Below, in pieces: positions 55,067 through 63,769 of a DNA stretch of 64,000 nucleotides. Positions within the stretch are counted from its first letter, which is position 1. Each line of letters opens with the position of its first letter. The position numbers were made by a program, and so were the translations under genes. Origin of the DNA: Nonomuraea typhae (GTDB taxonomy: Bacteria; Actinomycetota; Actinomycetes; Streptosporangiales; Streptosporangiaceae); the NCBI RefSeq assembly GCF_009760925.1, contig NZ_VRLV01000001.1:1054001-1118000 (forward strand), in the 5' to 3' direction. The notes under the pieces are model-generated. The model saw only the letters and a program-made list of their open reading frames with translations. It ran no database searches and had not been told where the DNA came from.

Positions 55067-56808
55067 AAGCCGTCGAGCACCTTGCCGTGGTGCTCCTCGA
55101 CGACCTTGCGCCTGATCTTGAGGCTGGCGGTCAGCTCCCCGGTCTCCACGGTGAAGTCGGCGGGCAGGACGGCGAACTTCTTGACCGTCTCGTAGGTGGC
55201 CAGCGTGGCGTTGACCTGGTCGATCGCCGTCTGGACCTCCTGGAGCATCCGCGGGTGCCCGCGCAGCGCGTCGGCGTCGGCGGGCAGCCCCTCGGCCTCG
55301 GCCCAGGGGCGCACCACGTCCATGTCGAGCGTGACCAGGGCGGTGCAGTAGTTGCGGCGGTCGCCGTGGACGAAGACGTGGGACAGGTACGGGCAGGCGG
55401 CCTTGATCCGGCCCTCGAGGTAGGTGGGCGCGACGTATTTGCCGCCCGAGGTCTTGATGAGCTCCTTCTTGCGGTCGGTGATGCGCAGGCGACCCTGCTC
55501 GTCGAGTTCGCCGATGTCGCCGGTGTGCAGCCAGCCGTCCTCGAGGGCGTCGGCGCTCTCCTCGGGCAGGCCGTGGTAGCCGCGCATGACGCCGCGCCCG
55601 CCGATCAGGACCTCGCCGTCCTCGGCGATGCGCACGGTGGTGCCCGGCAGCGGCGGGCCCACGGTGCCGAACTTGACGGTGGCGGGCCGGTTGAGGAAGT
55701 TGCCCGCCGACGACTCGGTCAGGCCGTACCCCTCCAGGATGGTCAGCCCGGCGGCGTCGAAGAACTCGGCCATCTCCATCGACAGCGGCGCGGCGCCCGA
55801 GATGAAGAAGCGGATGCGCCCGCCGAAGCGCTCGCGCAGCTTGGCGAAGACGAGCCGGTCGGCCAGCTTGTACTCGGCGCGGGTGGTGAAGGGGACGGCC
55901 GCGCCGCGCTGGCGGGCCCGCGCGACGCGCAGGCCGGTCGCCTTCGCCCAGGTGAAGATGCGCAGCTTGAGCCCGCCCTCGGTGCGCATGTTCGCCGCGA
56001 CCGTGTTGTGGATCTTCTCGAAGATGCGCGGCGCGGCGGCCATGAACGTGGGCCTGAGCACGCCGAGATTGTCGGCGATCTTGTCCAGGCGGCCGTCGAT
56101 GGCGGTCGGCACGCCGATGTCGATCATCACGACCTCCAGCAGCTTGCCGAAGGAGTGCGACAGCGGCAGCCACAGGAAGTGCAGGTCGGCCGGGCTCAGC
56201 AGGCCGAGCTCACGCACGGAGGCGGCGGTGAACAGCCAGTTGTCGTGGGTCAGCTCCACGCCCTTGGGGCGGCCGGTGGTGCCGGAGGTGTAGATGAGGG
56301 TGGCCAGGTCGTTCTCGGAGATGGCCTCGACCATCGCGTCGTAGTCGCCCTCGCCGGCCAGCTCGTCCATGCGCACGACCCAGCCGTCGTCGCTCGCCGT
56401 GCCGTCGACGACCACGACGGTGCGCACGCCGGGCAGTTCCTCCCGGACCGAGCGCAGCTTGGCCACCTGGTCGTCGTTCTCGGCGATGACGATCGAGCTG
56501 CCCGAGTCGTTGATCACGAACGCGGACTCGGCGGCGGTGTTGGACGGGTAGATCGTCGTGGTGGCCGCGCCCGTGGACAGCACGGCCAGGTCGGCCAGGA
56601 CCCACTCCAGCCGGGTGGAGCACAGGATCGCCACCCGCGTGTCCGGCCCCGCGCCCAGCCCGGCCAGGCCGAGCGCCAGTTCCCTGACCCGGTCGCCGGT
56701 CTCCCGCCACGACAGGGAGGTCCAGCCGTTCTCGGACGGGGTGCGGTATGCCTCGGCGTCCGGGGTGGCGTTGACCCGGTCGCGCAGCAAGGCGGGGATG
56801 CTGGACAT
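55054..56808 (-). CDS. fadD: Long-chain fatty acid-CoA ligase
   Basis: 584-residue AMP-forming acyl-CoA synthetase. Motif I is LIYTSGTTGRPKGVELTH (Ser/Thr/Gly loop), followed by VLEGYGLTES and the hinge region WLHTGDIGELDEQGRLRITDRKKELIK with the catalytic Lys near the end of its small domain. The AGGAGG site is 7 bases before the ATG. An imperfect dyad (56825-56856) over its promoter suggests control by a fatty-acid-responsive repressor. Exact chain length unknown. Confidence 0.93.
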   Translation of the reverse strand: MSSIPALLRDRVNATPDAEAYRTPSENGWTSLSWRETGDRVRELALGLAGLGAGPDTRVAILCSTRLEWVLADLAVLSTGAATTTIYPSNTAAESAFVINDSGSSIVIAENDDQVAKLRSVREELPGVRTVVVVDGTASDDGWVVRMDELAGEGDYDAMVEAISENDLATLIYTSGTTGRPKGVELTHDNWLFTAASVRELGLLSPADLHFLWLPLSHSFGKLLEVVMIDIGVPTAIDGRLDKIADNLGVLRPTFMAAAPRIFEKIHNTVAANMRTEGGLKLRIFTWAKATGLRVARARQRGAAVPFTTRAEYKLADRLVFAKLRERFGGRIRFFISGAAPLSMEMAEFFDAAGLTILEGYGLTESSAGNFLNRPATVKFGTVGPPLPGTTVRIAEDGEVLIGGRGVMRGYHGLPEESADALEDGWLHTGDIGELDEQGRLRITDRKKELIKTSGGKYVAPTYLEGRIKAACPYLSHVFVHGDRRNYCTALVTLDMDVVRPWAEAEGLPADADALRGHPRMLQEVQTAIDQVNATLATYETVKKFAVLPADFTVETGELTASLKIRRKVVEEHHGKVLDGFYSG

Positions 56809-56824
56809 GCGTGACCTCCTGAGG

Positions 56825-56856
56825 GGGTGTTGGTGCCGACAATAGGACGAACACCC
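56825..56856. promoter_or_regulatory. Operator over the fadD promoter
   Basis: GGGTGTTGGT (56825-56834) and ACGAACACCC (56847-56856) are inverted copies matching at 9 of 10 positions around the -10-like TATTGT (56843-56838 on the minus strand). Confidence 0.5.
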
Positions 56857-56877
56857 TCGGAGAGTCGATGGCGCCGG

Positions 56878-57036
56878 TCAGTCACCTCCCGGGCGTGTCG
56901 CCGCGATGGCCGCGTCGAGGCCGGCGGTGGTGCGCACCTCCCACGCCCCGCAGGCGCAGCGGTAGTACGTGACGAGTCCTTCCGAGGTGTGGTGGGCGGA
57001 GGCGGCGGTCAGGTCGTGCAGGTGAGTGGAGTGCAT
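56878..57036 (-). CDS. Small conserved-looking protein with CxC motif
   Basis: 52 residues from ATG 57036 (MHSTHLHDLTAASAHHTS), with the core GLVTYYRCACGAWEV. His-rich N-terminus plus CxC could bind metal, and similar short proteins with an RCxCG core are frequent in actinomycetes. It is head to head with the CGNR gene, 25 bases apart. Function unknown. Confidence 0.5.
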   Translation of the reverse strand: MHSTHLHDLTAASAHHTSEGLVTYYRCACGAWEVRTTAGLDAAIAATRPGGD

Positions 57037-57061
57037 GGCTCCAACCTGATGTAATGGCCTT

Positions 57062-57583
57062 GTGCATTTCAACACTTACGGCGGCAACGGGGCGGCCCTG
57101 TCGGCCGACCTGGTCAACACCCGCGACCACGCGCCGCGCACGCTGGAGCGCATCCTGGCGGCCCACTCGATGCTCCGGCCCGAGCTCACCCCCGCCCAGG
57201 CCGAGGAGCTGCGGATGTGGGCGGAGCGGCTCGCCCCCGTCTTCGGCGAGCGCGACCAGGACGTCCAGATCGAGCTGGTCAACGCGCTGCTGAAGATCTC
57301 CGCCGCCACGCCGTACATCAGCGCGCACGACGGGCGCAAGCCGCACCTGCACTTCTTCTCCGTCGACGCCGACATCGTCAACCGCGCCAAGGACACCACC
57401 GCCGGCGGCCTGGCCATGGCCATCTCCTTCTCCGACGGCCGCCGCCTGGGCCGCTGCGACCGCGAGGGCTGCTCGACCGTCTACGTCGACACCTCCCGCA
57501 ACGGCCGGCGCCGCTTCTGCACGCTGGCCTGCGCCAACCGGGTCAACGTGGCCAACCACCGGGCCCGCCGGGTCACTCCCTGA
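57062..57583 (+). CDS. CGNR zinc-finger regulator
   Basis: 173 residues. An ABATE-like N-terminal domain (about 1-125) precedes a C-terminal CGNR zinc finger: RCDREGCSTVYVDTSRNGRR, then FCTLACANRVNVANHRARR (CGNR appears as CANR). Putative transcription regulator. GTG 57062 lies 8 bases after TGTAAT, hence probably leaderless. It overlaps the convergent ROK gene by 11 bases. Confidence 0.88.
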   Translation: MHFNTYGGNGAALSADLVNTRDHAPRTLERILAAHSMLRPELTPAQAEELRMWAERLAPVFGERDQDVQIELVNALLKISAATPYISAHDGRKPHLHFFSVDADIVNRAKDTTAGGLAMAISFSDGRRLGRCDREGCSTVYVDTSRNGRRRFCTLACANRVNVANHRARRVTP

Positions 57584-58790
57584 TCAGCCGGTCCAGGCGC
57601 GGCGCGTAGGTGACGTGGAAGACCAGCGAGGCCGCGCCGATCGCCGCCGCGTCGGCGGCGATGGGGGAGACCGCCACCCGGACGGCCTGCAGCCCCCGGG
57701 CCAGCACCCGGGTGGCCACCGCCCGCCCGATCACCTCCCGGTAGAGCCCGCCCAGCTCGCGTACGGCCGGCCCGCCCACCACGAGCAGGTCCACGTCGAG
57801 CATGTTGACCACCGAGACCGCGGCGTCGGCCAGCCGGTCGGCGGCCTCCTCCGTCACCGAGACCGCCAGCGGGTCACCGGCGGCCGCGGCGGCGCAGACG
57901 GCGGCGTGGCTGAGCCGCCCCCGGGTCAGCGCCGACTCCGCGCCCAGCGCCAGCCGCTCCCTGACGGTGGCCACGATCGCGTCCGGGCAGCACAGCGCCT
58001 CCACGCAGCCGCGGTTGCCGCAGTAACACGCCGGGCCGTCCGGCATGACCGTGATGTGGCCGAACTCGGCGGCGTTGAGCGTGCGGCCCCGGTAGACCTG
58101 CCCGTCCAGGAACAGGCCCCCGCCGATCCCGGTGCCCAGGTAGAGGTAGACGAAGCTGGGCACCGTGCGGGCCAGGCCCGCCCAGCGCTCGCCGATCGCC
58201 GCCGCGGTCGCGTCGTTGTCCACGGTCACCGGGTAGCCGACGTGCCGCTCCAGCAGGCTCCTGATCGGCACGCCGTCCCAGCCGGCCAGGCGCGGCGGGT
58301 TGACGATGACGCCGTCGGGGTCGAGCGGGCCGGGGGAGGCCAGGCCCACGCCGAGCACCTTGCCGTCCGGGACGCCGGCCTCCTTCAGCAGGCGGCGGGC
58401 GGTGCGGGCCAGGCTCCTGACCACCGGCTCCGGCTCGGCCCGCCGTACCGGGCGGTGGATCTTGACCAGCGGGCGGCCGGCCAGGTCGGCGAGCACGTAG
58501 GAGACCGACTCCGGGTCGAAGTGGATGCCGACGGCGTACCCGGCGGCGGCGTCCACCCGCAGGATGGTGCGGGGTTTGCCGCCCGTGCCCGGCGCGGAGC
58601 CGTCCTCGACGACCAGGCCGTCCTCCAGCAGCTTCCTGACGATGACCGAGACGGCCTGCGGGGTCAGGCCGGTGCGCTCGGCGATCTGGACCCTGCTGAT
58701 GCCGTCGGAGACCTGCACGGCCTCCAGGACTACCGCCCGGTTGTAGTCGCCAACCTTGGGCAGATTGGTGCCCATTCGCATGAGACCCAT
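57573..58790 (-). CDS. ROK family transcriptional repressor
   Basis: 405 residues: an N-terminal MarR-like winged helix (VSRVQIAERTGLTPQAVSVI-type, residues about 30-60; ISRVQIAERTG in sequence) and a C-terminal ROK sugar-kinase fold with LYLGTGIGGGLFLDGQ and the zinc cluster CYCGNRGCVEA. It should sense a sugar and repress the divergent sugar ABC transporter by binding the palindrome at 58799-58817. Alternative starts ATG 58781 and ATG 58775 exist. Confidence 0.92.
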   Translation of the reverse strand: MGLMRMGTNLPKVGDYNRAVVLEAVQVSDGISRVQIAERTGLTPQAVSVIVRKLLEDGLVVEDGSAPGTGGKPRTILRVDAAAGYAVGIHFDPESVSYVLADLAGRPLVKIHRPVRRAEPEPVVRSLARTARRLLKEAGVPDGKVLGVGLASPGPLDPDGVIVNPPRLAGWDGVPIRSLLERHVGYPVTVDNDATAAAIGERWAGLARTVPSFVYLYLGTGIGGGLFLDGQVYRGRTLNAAEFGHITVMPDGPACYCGNRGCVEALCCPDAIVATVRERLALGAESALTRGRLSHAAVCAAAAAGDPLAVSVTEEAADRLADAAVSVVNMLDVDLLVVGGPAVRELGGLYREVIGRAVATRVLARGLQAVRVAVSPIAADAAAIGAASLVFHVTYAPRLDRLIRE

Positions 58791-58798
58791 GTTGTCAT

Positions 58799-58817
58799 GT
58801 AAATCAAATTGATTTAC
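58799..58817. promoter_or_regulatory. Operator for the ROK repressor
   Basis: GTAAATCAAATTGATTTAC is a perfect 9-base inverted repeat about one central base, an AT island in GC-rich DNA between the ROK gene and the divergent transporter operon. It resembles XylR/NagC-type operators in AT-rich arms. Confidence 0.8.
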
Positions 58818-58852
58818 GTTCGGGGAACCAGCGACATCCCGGGGGTGCCCCG

Positions 58853-60211
58853 ATGAAACATGTCCTGATCACCTCAACCCTCGTCATCGGCCTGGCCGCC
58901 TGCGGATCCGGCGCCAAGGAGCCCGCCGCCTCCGGGGCCAAGGAGCTCGAGGTCCTCTACAAGGTCGAAACCACCTGGCCGCACCTGGAGAAGATGCTCC
59001 AGAACGCCAAGAAACAGTACGAGTCCTCGCACAAGGGCGTCACCGTCAAGCTGACCCCGGTGCAGGGCAACAACGAGGCGTACTACACCAAGCTCGCCCT
59101 GCTCAACCGCTCCGCCGACTCCGCGCCCGACCTCTACTACCACGACACCTTCCAGGTCAACGCCGACGTGGCCGCGGGCAAACTGGCCCCGCTCGACGAG
59201 TACCTGGCCGGCTGGGCCGACTGGAGCACCCAGTTCCCCGACTCGGTCAAGGCCGCGGCCAAGGGCGGCGACGGCAAGATCTACGGCGTCCCGATCAGCA
59301 CCGACACCCGCGGCCTGTGGTACCACAAGGACGTCCTGGCCAAGGCCGGCATCGCCGTACCGTGGGAGCCCAAGACCTGGGCGGACGTGCTCGCGGCGGC
59401 CCGCGCGATCAAGCAGAAGGTCCCCGGCGTCGTCCCCTTCAGCATGTACTCCACCAAGATCCACGGCGAGGCCACGACCATGCAGGGCTTCGAGATGCTC
59501 CTGTACGGCACGCCCGGCGGCACCCTCTACGACCAGGCGCAGAAGAAGTGGGCGGCGGCCGGCAAGGGCTTCACCGACTCCCTGGCCTTCGTCAACACGC
59601 TCTACCGGGAGAACCTCGGCCCCAAGCTCGCCGACGCGCACAACGCGAAGCTGGCCGACAAGAACAACCTGGAGTGGTTCCCGCAGGGCAAGCTCGGCAT
59701 CTCGCTCGACGGCGCCTGGACCGCCGCGGCCTGGAAGCCGACCAGCCCCAAGCCGTGGCCGGAGTGGCAGCAGAAGATCGGCTGGACCAGGATGCCGACG
59801 CAGAACGGCCAGGAGCCGGGCGCGGTGAGCATGTCCGGCGGCTGGGTGATGGCGATGAGCTCCTACACGCCGAACAAGAAGGAGGCGTTCGACTTCATCG
59901 CCACCGCCACGAACAAAGAGAACCAGATGCTCTACTCCATCGGCACCGGCGACCTGACCACCCGCAAGGACGTCGCCGCCGACCCCGCCTACAACGCCGA
60001 CAACCCCTCCATCAAGTTCTGGACGGACCTGGCCGCCGTCACGCACTACCGGCCGGCCTTCGAGGAGTACCCGAAGGTCTCGGCCGAGGTCCAGGAGGCC
60101 ATGGAGGCGGTCACCACCGGGACGCGCAGCCCCGAGGAGGCGGCCAGGACGTTCTCCGACCGGCTGCCCGGCGTCGTCGGCGGCCCGGACAAGGTCGTCG
60201 CGGGCGGATGA
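58853..60211 (+). CDS. Sugar ABC transporter substrate-binding lipoprotein
   Basis: 452-residue extracellular solute-binding protein (family 1). The lipobox is GLAACGSG (Cys about 18). The signature DLYYHDTFQVNADVAAGKL and GVPISTDTRGLWYHKDVLAKAG are typical of carbohydrate binders. ATG 58853 starts an operon of three genes; its stop overlaps the next start in ATGA. Ligand likely a sugar or oligosaccharide. Confidence 0.92.
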   Translation: MKHVLITSTLVIGLAACGSGAKEPAASGAKELEVLYKVETTWPHLEKMLQNAKKQYESSHKGVTVKLTPVQGNNEAYYTKLALLNRSADSAPDLYYHDTFQVNADVAAGKLAPLDEYLAGWADWSTQFPDSVKAAAKGGDGKIYGVPISTDTRGLWYHKDVLAKAGIAVPWEPKTWADVLAAARAIKQKVPGVVPFSMYSTKIHGEATTMQGFEMLLYGTPGGTLYDQAQKKWAAAGKGFTDSLAFVNTLYRENLGPKLADAHNAKLADKNNLEWFPQGKLGISLDGAWTAAAWKPTSPKPWPEWQQKIGWTRMPTQNGQEPGAVSMSGGWVMAMSSYTPNKKEAFDFIATATNKENQMLYSIGTGDLTTRKDVAADPAYNADNPSIKFWTDLAAVTHYRPAFEEYPKVSAEVQEAMEAVTTGTRSPEEAARTFSDRLPGVVGGPDKVVAGG

Positions 60212-61110
60212 CGGCCACGGCGGTCGCGGGCGTGGCCGGGACACGCCCGCCGGGACGCGGGTTCCGGGCCCTGCGCCGCCTGGCGCCGCTGGTCCCGGCG
60301 CTGGTGCTGCTCGTGCTCTTCCTGGCCGGGCCGGTGTTGTGGAGCTTCTACGCCGCCTTCACCAACGAGACGCTGACGGGCACCAACTCGGTCAGCCCGC
60401 GGTTCGTCGGCCCGGCCAACTTCGTGCGCATGTTCGCCGACGCCGACTTCCTCAACTCCTTCACCCTCACCTTCGTCTTCGTCGTCGGCTCGGCCGTCGT
60501 CGGGCAGAACACGCTCGGCCTGATGATCGCGCTGCTGCAACGGGGCCGCTCACGGTTCACGCGCAGCACGGTCAACGGCGTGGTCATCGCGGCCTGGGTG
60601 ATGCCCGAGGTCGTGGCGGCGCTGTGCTGGTTCTCCTTCCTGGCCGAGGAGGGCACGCTCAACACGCTGACCGGCCTCGGGCAGGAGTGGCTCTACACCG
60701 CGCCGATGGTCGCGGTCATCCTGGCCAACGTCTGGCGCGGCACCGCCTTCTCGATGCTGGTGTACTCGGCGGCGCTGTCGGAGGTGCCCGCCGACCTGGT
60801 CGAGGCGGCGGCCGTGGACGGGGCGGGGAGGTGGCAGCGCCTGTGGCACATCACGCTGCCGCTGATCCGCCGCTCGATCATGGCCAACCTCATGCTCATC
60901 ACCCTGCAGACGCTGGCCAGTTTCGGCCTCATCTACACCCTCACGGGCGGCGGCCCGGGCAACGCCAGCCAGACGACGCCGCTGTACATGTACGACAAGG
61001 CCCTGAGATACGGCGAGATCGCCTACGGCTCCGCCATGGCGCTGGTGATGCTGGTGATCGGGGCGTTGTTCTCGCTGATCTATCTCCGGCTGATCAAGGT
61101 GGAGGACTGA
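60208..61110 (+). CDS. Sugar ABC transporter permease (MalF-like)
   Basis: 300-residue permease with six membrane helices and the EAA loop EVPADLVEAAAVDGAGRWQR before the LPLI segment. It is coupled to the binding-protein gene by ATGA and to the next permease gene by TGATG. Confidence 0.93.
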   Translation: MTATAVAGVAGTRPPGRGFRALRRLAPLVPALVLLVLFLAGPVLWSFYAAFTNETLTGTNSVSPRFVGPANFVRMFADADFLNSFTLTFVFVVGSAVVGQNTLGLMIALLQRGRSRFTRSTVNGVVIAAWVMPEVVAALCWFSFLAEEGTLNTLTGLGQEWLYTAPMVAVILANVWRGTAFSMLVYSAALSEVPADLVEAAAVDGAGRWQRLWHITLPLIRRSIMANLMLITLQTLASFGLIYTLTGGGPGNASQTTPLYMYDKALRYGEIAYGSAMALVMLVIGALFSLIYLRLIKVED

Positions 61111-61919
61111 TGGGCCGCCTGGCCGCACGGCTCGCGCTGCTGGTCGTGGCGATCTCGTTCGCCGCGCCGTTCCTGTGGGTGGTCATCGCCTCGGTCCAGC
61201 CGGGCGCGGGGTTGTCGGCGCAGCCGACGGGGGAGTTCTCGCTGGGTAACTTCCGGGCGGTGCTCACCTGGGAGACCACGGTGCTGCCGGTGATCAACTC
61301 CATCGTGATCTCCGGCGGGACCGCATTGCTCACCGTGGCCGTCGCCGTGCCGGCCGCCTATCCGCTCTCGCGCTACGAGCTGCGGTACAAGCGGTCCTTC
61401 ATGCTGACGCTGCTGTTCACCACCGGCCTGCCGCTGACCGCGATCATCGTGCCGGTCTACTCCCTGTTCTACCGGTTCAACCTCTACGGCTCGGTGCCGG
61501 CGATGGTGCTCTTCCTGACGGCCAGCGCGCTGCCGTTCGCGATCTGGCTCATGAAGAACTTCATGGACGGCGTGCCGGTCGGCCTGGAGGAGGCGGCCTG
61601 GGTGGACGGGGCCGGATGGGTGCAGTCGCTGGTGCGGGTGGTCGGGCCGCTGATGGCGCCCGGCGTCGCGGTGGTCGGCATCTTCGTCTTCGTCGGGCAG
61701 TGGGGCAACTTCTTCGCCCCGTTCGTGCTGCTGGACGAGCCGGGCGAGGCGCCGGCGGCGGTGACCATCTACACGTTCTTCTCCCAGTACGGGCAGGTGG
61801 CCTACGGCGAGCTGGCCGCCTTCTCGATCATCTACACCGCGCCGGCCGTGGCGTTGTACGTCGCGGTCAACAAGTATCTGGCCGGATCGTTCAGCTTCGG
61901 CGGGGCGGTCAAAGGCTAG
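61110..61919 (+). CDS. Sugar ABC transporter permease (MalG-like)
   Basis: 269-residue permease with six membrane helices; the EAA loop is VPVGLEEAAWVDGAGWVQS. No ATPase gene follows; actinomycete sugar importers of this class usually share a multi-use MsiK/MalK-type ATPase encoded elsewhere. Confidence 0.93.
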   Translation: MGRLAARLALLVVAISFAAPFLWVVIASVQPGAGLSAQPTGEFSLGNFRAVLTWETTVLPVINSIVISGGTALLTVAVAVPAAYPLSRYELRYKRSFMLTLLFTTGLPLTAIIVPVYSLFYRFNLYGSVPAMVLFLTASALPFAIWLMKNFMDGVPVGLEEAAWVDGAGWVQSLVRVVGPLMAPGVAVVGIFVFVGQWGNFFAPFVLLDEPGEAPAAVTIYTFFSQYGQVAYGELAAFSIIYTAPAVALYVAVNKYLAGSFSFGGAVKG

Positions 61920-61921
61920 GC

Positions 61922-61951
61922 TTGCCAACCGATCCGTGGCCGGGGTACAGT
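61922..61951 (+). promoter_or_regulatory. Promoter of the ABC-F gene
   Basis: TTGCCA (61922-61927) and TACAGT (61946-61951) are separated by 18 bases, giving a start near 61958 and a 5' leader of about 185 bases before the ABC-F ATG. Confidence 0.5.
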
Positions 61952-61989
61952 TCCCGACGTCTTATCGCCGAGCCCAGGGGGCAGTTGAC

Positions 61990-62001
61990 GTGAGGGTCTG
62001 A
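61990..62001 (+). CDS. Three-codon uORF (Met-Arg-Val-stop)
   Basis: GTG AGG GTC TGA is preceded by AGGGGG (61976-61981) at an ideal 8-base spacing. Such minimal leaders (MR-x) recall the MRL-type stalling peptides of macrolide-inducible resistance genes. Its bases take part in the stem described at 61990-62076. Confidence 0.5.
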   Translation: MRV

Positions 62002-62076
62002 GGTCGCGGGCACCGCGCCGTTCCGCCCCGTCGTGGGCACGCGCGCACTCCTGGACCTCGGCGTTCGCCACCTCAC
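61990..62076 (+). promoter_or_regulatory. Attenuator-like leader structure before the ABC-F gene
   Basis: GTGAGG of the uORF (61990-61995) pairs perfectly with CCTCAC (62071-62076), and GAGGTC (62000-62005) pairs with GACCTC (62054-62059), forming nested helices that bury the uORF. A competing hairpin CGCGG/CCGCG lies at 62005-62017. A further stem GTCACA/TGTGAC (62106-62111 with 62127-62132) sits just before the GGGAG site of the ABC-F gene. A ribosome on the uORF would open the nested helices. By-eye folding only. Confidence 0.5.
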
Positions 62077-62144
62077 ACGGGCGTTTTCGCGGTGATTCCC
62101 GCCAAGTCACATTTCATGCTGATCTTTGTGACGGGAGCCGCCTT

Positions 62145-63731
62145 ATGTCATTTTCCGTGGTAATCGACCGCGTCTCGTACGGCTGGGCCGACGGCACCTT
62201 GGTGCTCGACCAGCTCGAGGCCGCCTTTCCCGCCGGCCGTACCGGTCTGATCGGGACCAACGGGTCGGGCAAGTCCACACTGCTCAAGATCCTCGCCGGG
62301 GAGCTGAAACCCGCCGGGGGCAGCGTCACGCTGGCCGGACGGGTCGGCTACCTGGCGCAGAATCTCACCCTGCGCCGGGAGAGCACGGTCGCGGATCTGC
62401 TCGGGATCGCCCCGATCCGGGCCGCGCTGCACGCCATCGAGTCCGGTGACGTGGCCGTGGCGCACTTCGAGGCCGTGGGCGACGACTGGGACGTCGAGGA
62501 ACGCGCCAGGGCCGAGCTCGACCGGCTCGGCCTGGACCACGTGCACCTCGACCGCACCGTCGGCACGCTGTCCGGCGGCGAGGTGGTCATGGTCGGGCTC
62601 GCGGCCCAGTTCCTGTCCCGGCCGGACGTGCTGCTGCTGGACGAGCCCACCAACAACCTCGACCTGGACGCCCGCACCCGGCTGTACGCGGCGGTCGAGG
62701 CGTGGCCGGGCGTGCTCGTCGTGGTCAGCCACGACCGGGCGCTGCTCGCGCTCGCCGACCAGATCGCCGAGTTGCGCGAGGGCCGGGTGCGCATGTTCGG
62801 CGGCGACTTCGCCGACTACGAGCGCATGCTCGCCGCCGAGCAGGACACGGCCGAGCGGCTGGTCCGCGTGGCCGAGGCCGACATGCGCAAGCAGAAGCGC
62901 GAGCTGGCCGACGCCCTGGTCAAGCTGGATCGCCGGGTGCGGTACGGCAACAAGATGTACGCCCAGAAGCGCGAGCCGAAGATCGTCATGAACGCCCGCA
63001 AGCGCGAGGCGCAGGTCTCGGCCGGCAAACACCGCACCATGCACCAGGACAAGCTGGAGGAGGCACGTGACAAACTGACCGAGGCCGAGCAGGCCGTCCG
63101 CGACGACAAGGAGATCCGCATCTCCCTGCCGGAGACCGCGGTGCCCGCCGGGCGGGTGGTGCTGGAGCTGCCGCTCGATCCGGCCCCGGAGGCCGGGGAC
63201 GGCGCCGCCGTACTGGAGAAGCTGCTCGTGCAGGGGCCCGAGCGGATCGCGCTGACCGGCGCGAACGGCTCGGGCAAGACCACCCTGCTCAAGCGCATCG
63301 CCGCGCACGGCGTGCCGGTGCCGCTGCGCTACCTGCCGCAACGGCTCGACCTGCTGGACGAGAGCATGAGCGTGCTGGACAACGTGCGTGCCTTCGCGCC
63401 GCAGGCGAGCGTGACCGACGTGCGCTCGCGGCTGGCCCGCTTCCTGTTCCGCGGGCAGAAGGTGCACCAGCCGGTCGTCACGCTGTCGGGCGGCGAGCGG
63501 TTCCGGGCGACGCTGGCGGCGCTGCTGTCGGCCGACCCTGCGCCGCAGCTGCTCCTGCTCGACGAGCCGACCAACAACCTGGACCTGGCCAGTGTGCGGC
63601 AGCTCACTCAGGCGCTGTCGGCCTACCGGGGAGCGCTGATCGTGGCCAGCCACGACCTGCCCTTCCTGGAGGAACTCGGCATCACCCGCTGGCTGGTGCA
63701 GGACAGGGAGACGGGACTGTCGGAATCGTGA
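62145..63731 (+). CDS. ABC-F family ATPase
   Basis: 528-residue soluble protein with two ABC domains. First: Walker A GTNGSGKST, LSGGEVVMVGLA, LLLDEPTNNLD. Second: GANGSGKTT, LSGGERFRATLAALL, LLLDEPTNNLD. The charged interdomain linker (about 235-320) is long, as in antibiotic-resistance ABC-F proteins that dislodge drugs from the ribosome; some paralogues act instead as translation factors. GGGAG lies 7 bases before the ATG. The structured leader and uORF favour an antibiotic-inducible type (inference). Confidence 0.92.
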   Translation: MSFSVVIDRVSYGWADGTLVLDQLEAAFPAGRTGLIGTNGSGKSTLLKILAGELKPAGGSVTLAGRVGYLAQNLTLRRESTVADLLGIAPIRAALHAIESGDVAVAHFEAVGDDWDVEERARAELDRLGLDHVHLDRTVGTLSGGEVVMVGLAAQFLSRPDVLLLDEPTNNLDLDARTRLYAAVEAWPGVLVVVSHDRALLALADQIAELREGRVRMFGGDFADYERMLAAEQDTAERLVRVAEADMRKQKRELADALVKLDRRVRYGNKMYAQKREPKIVMNARKREAQVSAGKHRTMHQDKLEEARDKLTEAEQAVRDDKEIRISLPETAVPAGRVVLELPLDPAPEAGDGAAVLEKLLVQGPERIALTGANGSGKTTLLKRIAAHGVPVPLRYLPQRLDLLDESMSVLDNVRAFAPQASVTDVRSRLARFLFRGQKVHQPVVTLSGGERFRATLAALLSADPAPQLLLLDEPTNNLDLASVRQLTQALSAYRGALIVASHDLPFLEELGITRWLVQDRETGLSES

Positions 63732-63732
63732 A

Positions 63733-63762
63733 TTGACGCAAGGGGATCAACCGGGCGATAGT
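63733..63762 (+). promoter_or_regulatory. Promoter of the terminal lipoprotein gene
   Basis: TTGACG (63733-63738) and GATAGT (63757-63762) with 18-base spacing point to a start at about 63770, which is the GTG itself, so the message is likely leaderless. Confidence 0.5.
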
Positions 63763-63769
63763 GTGGCAG

